51,797 nt of DNA from the NCBI GenBank assembly GCA_018364485.1, contig JAGZLX010000003.1, positions 1 through 51,797 of the forward strand, written 5' to 3'. Below the pieces are notes generated by a model, which saw only the letters and a list, made by a program, of their open reading frames with translations, made no database searches and was not told the DNA's origin. Both the position numbers and the translations under genes were made by a program. This DNA is from Granulicatella adiacens (lineage in GTDB: Bacteria; Bacillota; Bacilli; Lactobacillales; Aerococcaceae). This document shows positions 49,340 to 51,797 of this stretch, piece by piece; positions within the stretch are counted from its first letter, which is position 1, and the number at the start of each line of letters is the position of its first letter.

Positions 49340-51601
49340 ATGAAAGATTTTAAACAATATGTAGAAGGAAACTTAGGTAAGTCGTTAAAAGACTGCTCAA
49401 AAGAAGAAGTTTACTTAGCATTATTACAATTTACAAAAGAAAAAAGCGCAGCCTTACCACAAAATAATGGTAAGAAAAAAGTGTATTACATTTCTGCTGA
49501 ATTCTTAATCGGTAAATTATTATCAAACAACTTAATTAACTTAGGCCTTTACGATGAAGTAAAAGAAGTGCTTGCTGAAGCAGGGCATACATTAGCGGAA
49601 ATCGAAGAAATCGAATTAGAACCATCTTTAGGAAATGGTGGTCTAGGACGTCTAGCTGCATGTTTCCTTGATTCTATCGCAACTCTTGGTTTAACAGGAG
49701 ACGGCGTTGGTTTGAACTACCACTATGGTTTATTCGAACAAAAATTCAAAAACAACCAACAAGATGCAGTGCCAAACGTTTGGTTAACACCTGAAAGCTG
49801 GTTAGTTCCAACTGAAACTTCTTATAAAGTACCTTTTGCAGACTTTACATTAACATCAAAAATGTTTGATATTGATGTTTTAGGATATGAACAATCTACT
49901 AAAAACAAATTACACTTATTCGATGTTGATTCAATCGATGAGTCTTTAGTTTCAAGTGATTCAATCTCATTTGATAAAACACAAATCGCTAAAAACTTAA
50001 CATTATTCTTATATCCAGATGATAGCGATGAGCAAGGTGAATTATTACGTATTTACCAACAATACTTCATGGTAAGTAATGGTGCTCAATTATTAATTGA
50101 CGAAGCACTTGCTAAAGGAAGTAACTTACACGACTTAGCAGAGTACGCAACAGTTCAAATTAACGATACGCACCCATCAATGGTGATTCCTGAATTGATT
50201 CGTTTACTTGGGGAACGTGGAATTGAATTCGATGAAGCAGTGGAAATCGTGTCTTCAATGACAGCTTATACAAACCACACAATCTTATCAGAAGCGTTAG
50301 AAAAATGGCCTTTAGCATACTTAGAAAAAGTAGTGCCACATTTAGTGCCAATTATTAAAGGATTAGACGCTCGTGTAAAAGAGAAATATGAAGACCCATC
50401 AGTAGCGATCATCGACGAACATGGCCGTGTTCACATGGCGCATATGGATATTCACTACGGATATAGCGTAAACGGTGTTGCGGCACTGCATACGGATATC
50501 TTAAAAGAAAGTGAATTGAAGAATTTCTATGAAATTTATCCAGAGAAATTCAATAACAAAACAAACGGGATTACTTTCCGTCGTTGGTTAATGCATGCCA
50601 ACCCAGAATTAGCTAAATTATTAGATGAAACAATCGGAACTGAGTGGAGAAAGGATGCTACTAAATTAGAAGCGTTAAAAGCTTTCCGCCATGACGCAAT
50701 TGTTCGCGAAAAATTAGACAAGATTAAAATTGATAACAAAAAACGTTTAAGTGTTTACCTACAAGAAAAACAAGGGATCACAGTGAACGAAAATTCTATT
50801 TTTGATATCCAAATCAAACGTATGCACGAATATAAACGTCAACAAATGAACGCTTTATATGTGATTCATAAATATTTAGATATCAAGAGCGGAAACATTC
50901 CAGCTAGACCAATTACAATTATCTTCGGTGGGAAAGCTGCTCCTGCGTATGTCATTGCACAAGACGTGATTCATTTAATTCTTTCATTATCTGAATTAAT
51001 CGCCAATGACCCAGAAGTAAGTCCATACTTACAAGTTGTAATGATTGAAAACTACAACGTAACCGCTGCAACACACTTAATTCCAGCATGTAATATTTCT
51101 GAACAAATTTCTCTTGCTTCTAAAGAAGCTAGCGGAACAGGAAATATGAAATTCATGCTAAACGGGGCATTAACTCTTGGTACTGAAGACGGTGCCAACG
51201 TGGAAATCCACGAGTTAGTTGGAGACGACAACATCTACATCTTCGGTGAGAAGAGTGACGAAGTGATTGCTCATTATGAAAAAGGTGACTACAACGCTAG
51301 TGAATTTGCGAAGAGAGATGCTATCCGTCCATTAGTGGAATTCGTGAAGAGTGACGCTTTACTAGAAGTTGGAAACCAAGAACGTCTAGAACGTCTATAC
51401 CACGAATTAACAACAAAAGACTGGTTCATGACGCTACTTGACTTAGAAGACTACATTGAAACAAAAGAACGTATGTATCGCGATTTCGAAAACAGAGATG
51501 AATGGAATGCTAAAGTAGTGACAAACATTGCAATGGCTGGATTCTTCTCAAGTGATCGTACAATCGAAGACTACAACCGTGACATTTGGAAATTAAACTA
51601 A
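49340..51601 (+). CDS. malP: Glycogen/maltodextrin phosphorylase
   Basis: The enzyme uses phosphate to release glucose 1-phosphate from alpha-1,4-glucan ends. The 753-aa GT35 protein has ELEPSLGNGGLGRLAACF, NDTHPSMVIPEL and NGITFRRWL, and the PLP-binding lysine at about 604 in EASGTGNMKFMLNG. It is shorter than animal and GlgP forms (about 800 aa or more), which fits MalP-type enzymes of streptococci. The ribosome binding site is AAGGAGAG. It follows malQ after 28 bases. Confidence 0.95.
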   Translation: MKDFKQYVEGNLGKSLKDCSKEEVYLALLQFTKEKSAALPQNNGKKKVYYISAEFLIGKLLSNNLINLGLYDEVKEVLAEAGHTLAEIEEIELEPSLGNGGLGRLAACFLDSIATLGLTGDGVGLNYHYGLFEQKFKNNQQDAVPNVWLTPESWLVPTETSYKVPFADFTLTSKMFDIDVLGYEQSTKNKLHLFDVDSIDESLVSSDSISFDKTQIAKNLTLFLYPDDSDEQGELLRIYQQYFMVSNGAQLLIDEALAKGSNLHDLAEYATVQINDTHPSMVIPELIRLLGERGIEFDEAVEIVSSMTAYTNHTILSEALEKWPLAYLEKVVPHLVPIIKGLDARVKEKYEDPSVAIIDEHGRVHMAHMDIHYGYSVNGVAALHTDILKESELKNFYEIYPEKFNNKTNGITFRRWLMHANPELAKLLDETIGTEWRKDATKLEALKAFRHDAIVREKLDKIKIDNKKRLSVYLQEKQGITVNENSIFDIQIKRMHEYKRQQMNALYVIHKYLDIKSGNIPARPITIIFGGKAAPAYVIAQDVIHLILSLSELIANDPEVSPYLQVVMIENYNVTAATHLIPACNISEQISLASKEASGTGNMKFMLNGALTLGTEDGANVEIHELVGDDNIYIFGEKSDEVIAHYEKGDYNASEFAKRDAIRPLVEFVKSDALLEVGNQERLERLYHELTTKDWFMTLLDLEDYIETKERMYRDFENRDEWNAKVVTNIAMAGFFSSDRTIEDYNRDIWKLN

Positions 51602-51632
51602 ATCGATTAATTGAAGGGATACGGTGAATTCC

Positions 51633-51797
51633 ATGCAAATTAAAAACGAAGCAATGCTGATCACTTACTCAGACAGCATGGGAAGTAATATGAAGGACTT
51701 AAAAGGAGTTCTTGATAAACATTTTAAAGGCGCGATTAGTGGGGTGCATTTGCTCCCATTCTTCCCGTCTACAGGGGATAGAGGATTTGCTCCAAGC
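51633..51797 (+). CDS. gtfA: Sucrose phosphorylase, N-terminal fragment
   Basis: Only the first 55 residues are in the window; the gene runs off the right end. MLITYSDSMGSNMKDLKG and GVHLLPFFPSTGDRGFAP match the start of GH13 subfamily 18 sucrose phosphorylases such as streptococcal GtfA. Related phosphorylases act on sucrose 6-phosphate, glucosylglycerol or glucosylglycerate, and the specificity-determining part is missing. The GTG at 51624 is in frame, but the ATG at 51633 lines up with known family starts. It is 31 bases after malP, the same operon. Confidence 0.85.
   Translation, partial: MQIKNEAMLITYSDSMGSNMKDLKGVLDKHFKGAISGVHLLPFFPSTGDRGFAPS

Overview
The window is a low-GC Gram-positive chromosome segment from a lactic-acid-bacterium-like organism (order Lactobacillales). 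The evidence is a SUF operon of the sufC-D-S-U-B type, a PerR with Bacillus-like residues, a water-forming-type NADH oxidase, streptococcal-type maltodextrin and sucrose phosphorylase genes, strong AGGAGG ribosome binding sites and TTGACA/TATAAT promoters. Gene content resembles Carnobacteriaceae such as Granulicatella, but this genus-level guess is inference. I see no tRNA, rRNA, CRISPR array or intact insertion sequence.

Layout. 1-2.7 kb: a class A penicillin-binding protein on the minus strand. 2.8-7.9 kb: the conserved rpsP-khpA-rimM-trmD-rplS translation cluster, interrupted by a repeat-rich 600-bp gap, a DUF1576 membrane protein, an unknown 113-aa gene and an SmtB-type ArsR metal sensor. 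7.9-9.8 kb: an isolated AT-rich DUF4041/GIY-YIG gene. 9.8-11.9 kb: a P1B-4 metal-efflux ATPase whose promoter carries an ArsR/SmtB-type operator and a PerR-type 7-1-7 box. 11.9-18.4 kb: small housekeeping or unknown genes (cold shock protein, RNase HI, thioredoxin-fold proteins, DUF1294, DUF1275, nicotinamidase-like hydrolase, DUF2130). 18.6-23.8 kb: NADH oxidase, YihY, RodA, an ArsC/Spx-like protein, a GcvH-like protein and a class I amidotransferase. 24-29.1 kb: the complete sufCDSUB operon. 29.1-30.6 kb: an AbiD/AbiF-family (Abi_2, HEPN) gene directly preceded by a strong promoter, a short structured RNA and an intrinsic terminator. 30.8-33.3 kb: a three-gene unit of a ribbon-helix-helix-like protein, an SPFH protein and a secreted/membrane protein with a basic tail. 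33.4-42.6 kb: uracil-DNA glycosylase family, proline iminopeptidase, NrdI, RF3, DegV, HerA-like ATPase, DJ-1/PfpI, PerR and a polysaccharide deacetylase. 42.6-43 kb: rpsO. 43.1-51.8 kb: a maltodextrin-type locus with a LacI/MalR repressor, ABC permeases and binding protein on the minus strand, and divergent malQ, glycogen/maltodextrin phosphorylase and the start of a sucrose phosphorylase gene, cut by the window end.

How the genes work together. PerR (40.5 kb) can plausibly act on the efflux ATPase at 9.8 kb, linking peroxide stress to iron export, while the ArsR sensor at 7 kb has a matching operator at the same promoter. The 43-52 kb locus imports and phosphorolytically degrades alpha-glucans, with LacI-type operators at both divergent promoters. 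The most interesting element is the Abi_2 gene with its upstream structured RNA. It matches the architecture recently reported for AbiF toxins with noncoding RNA antitoxins, proposed relatives of Cas13.
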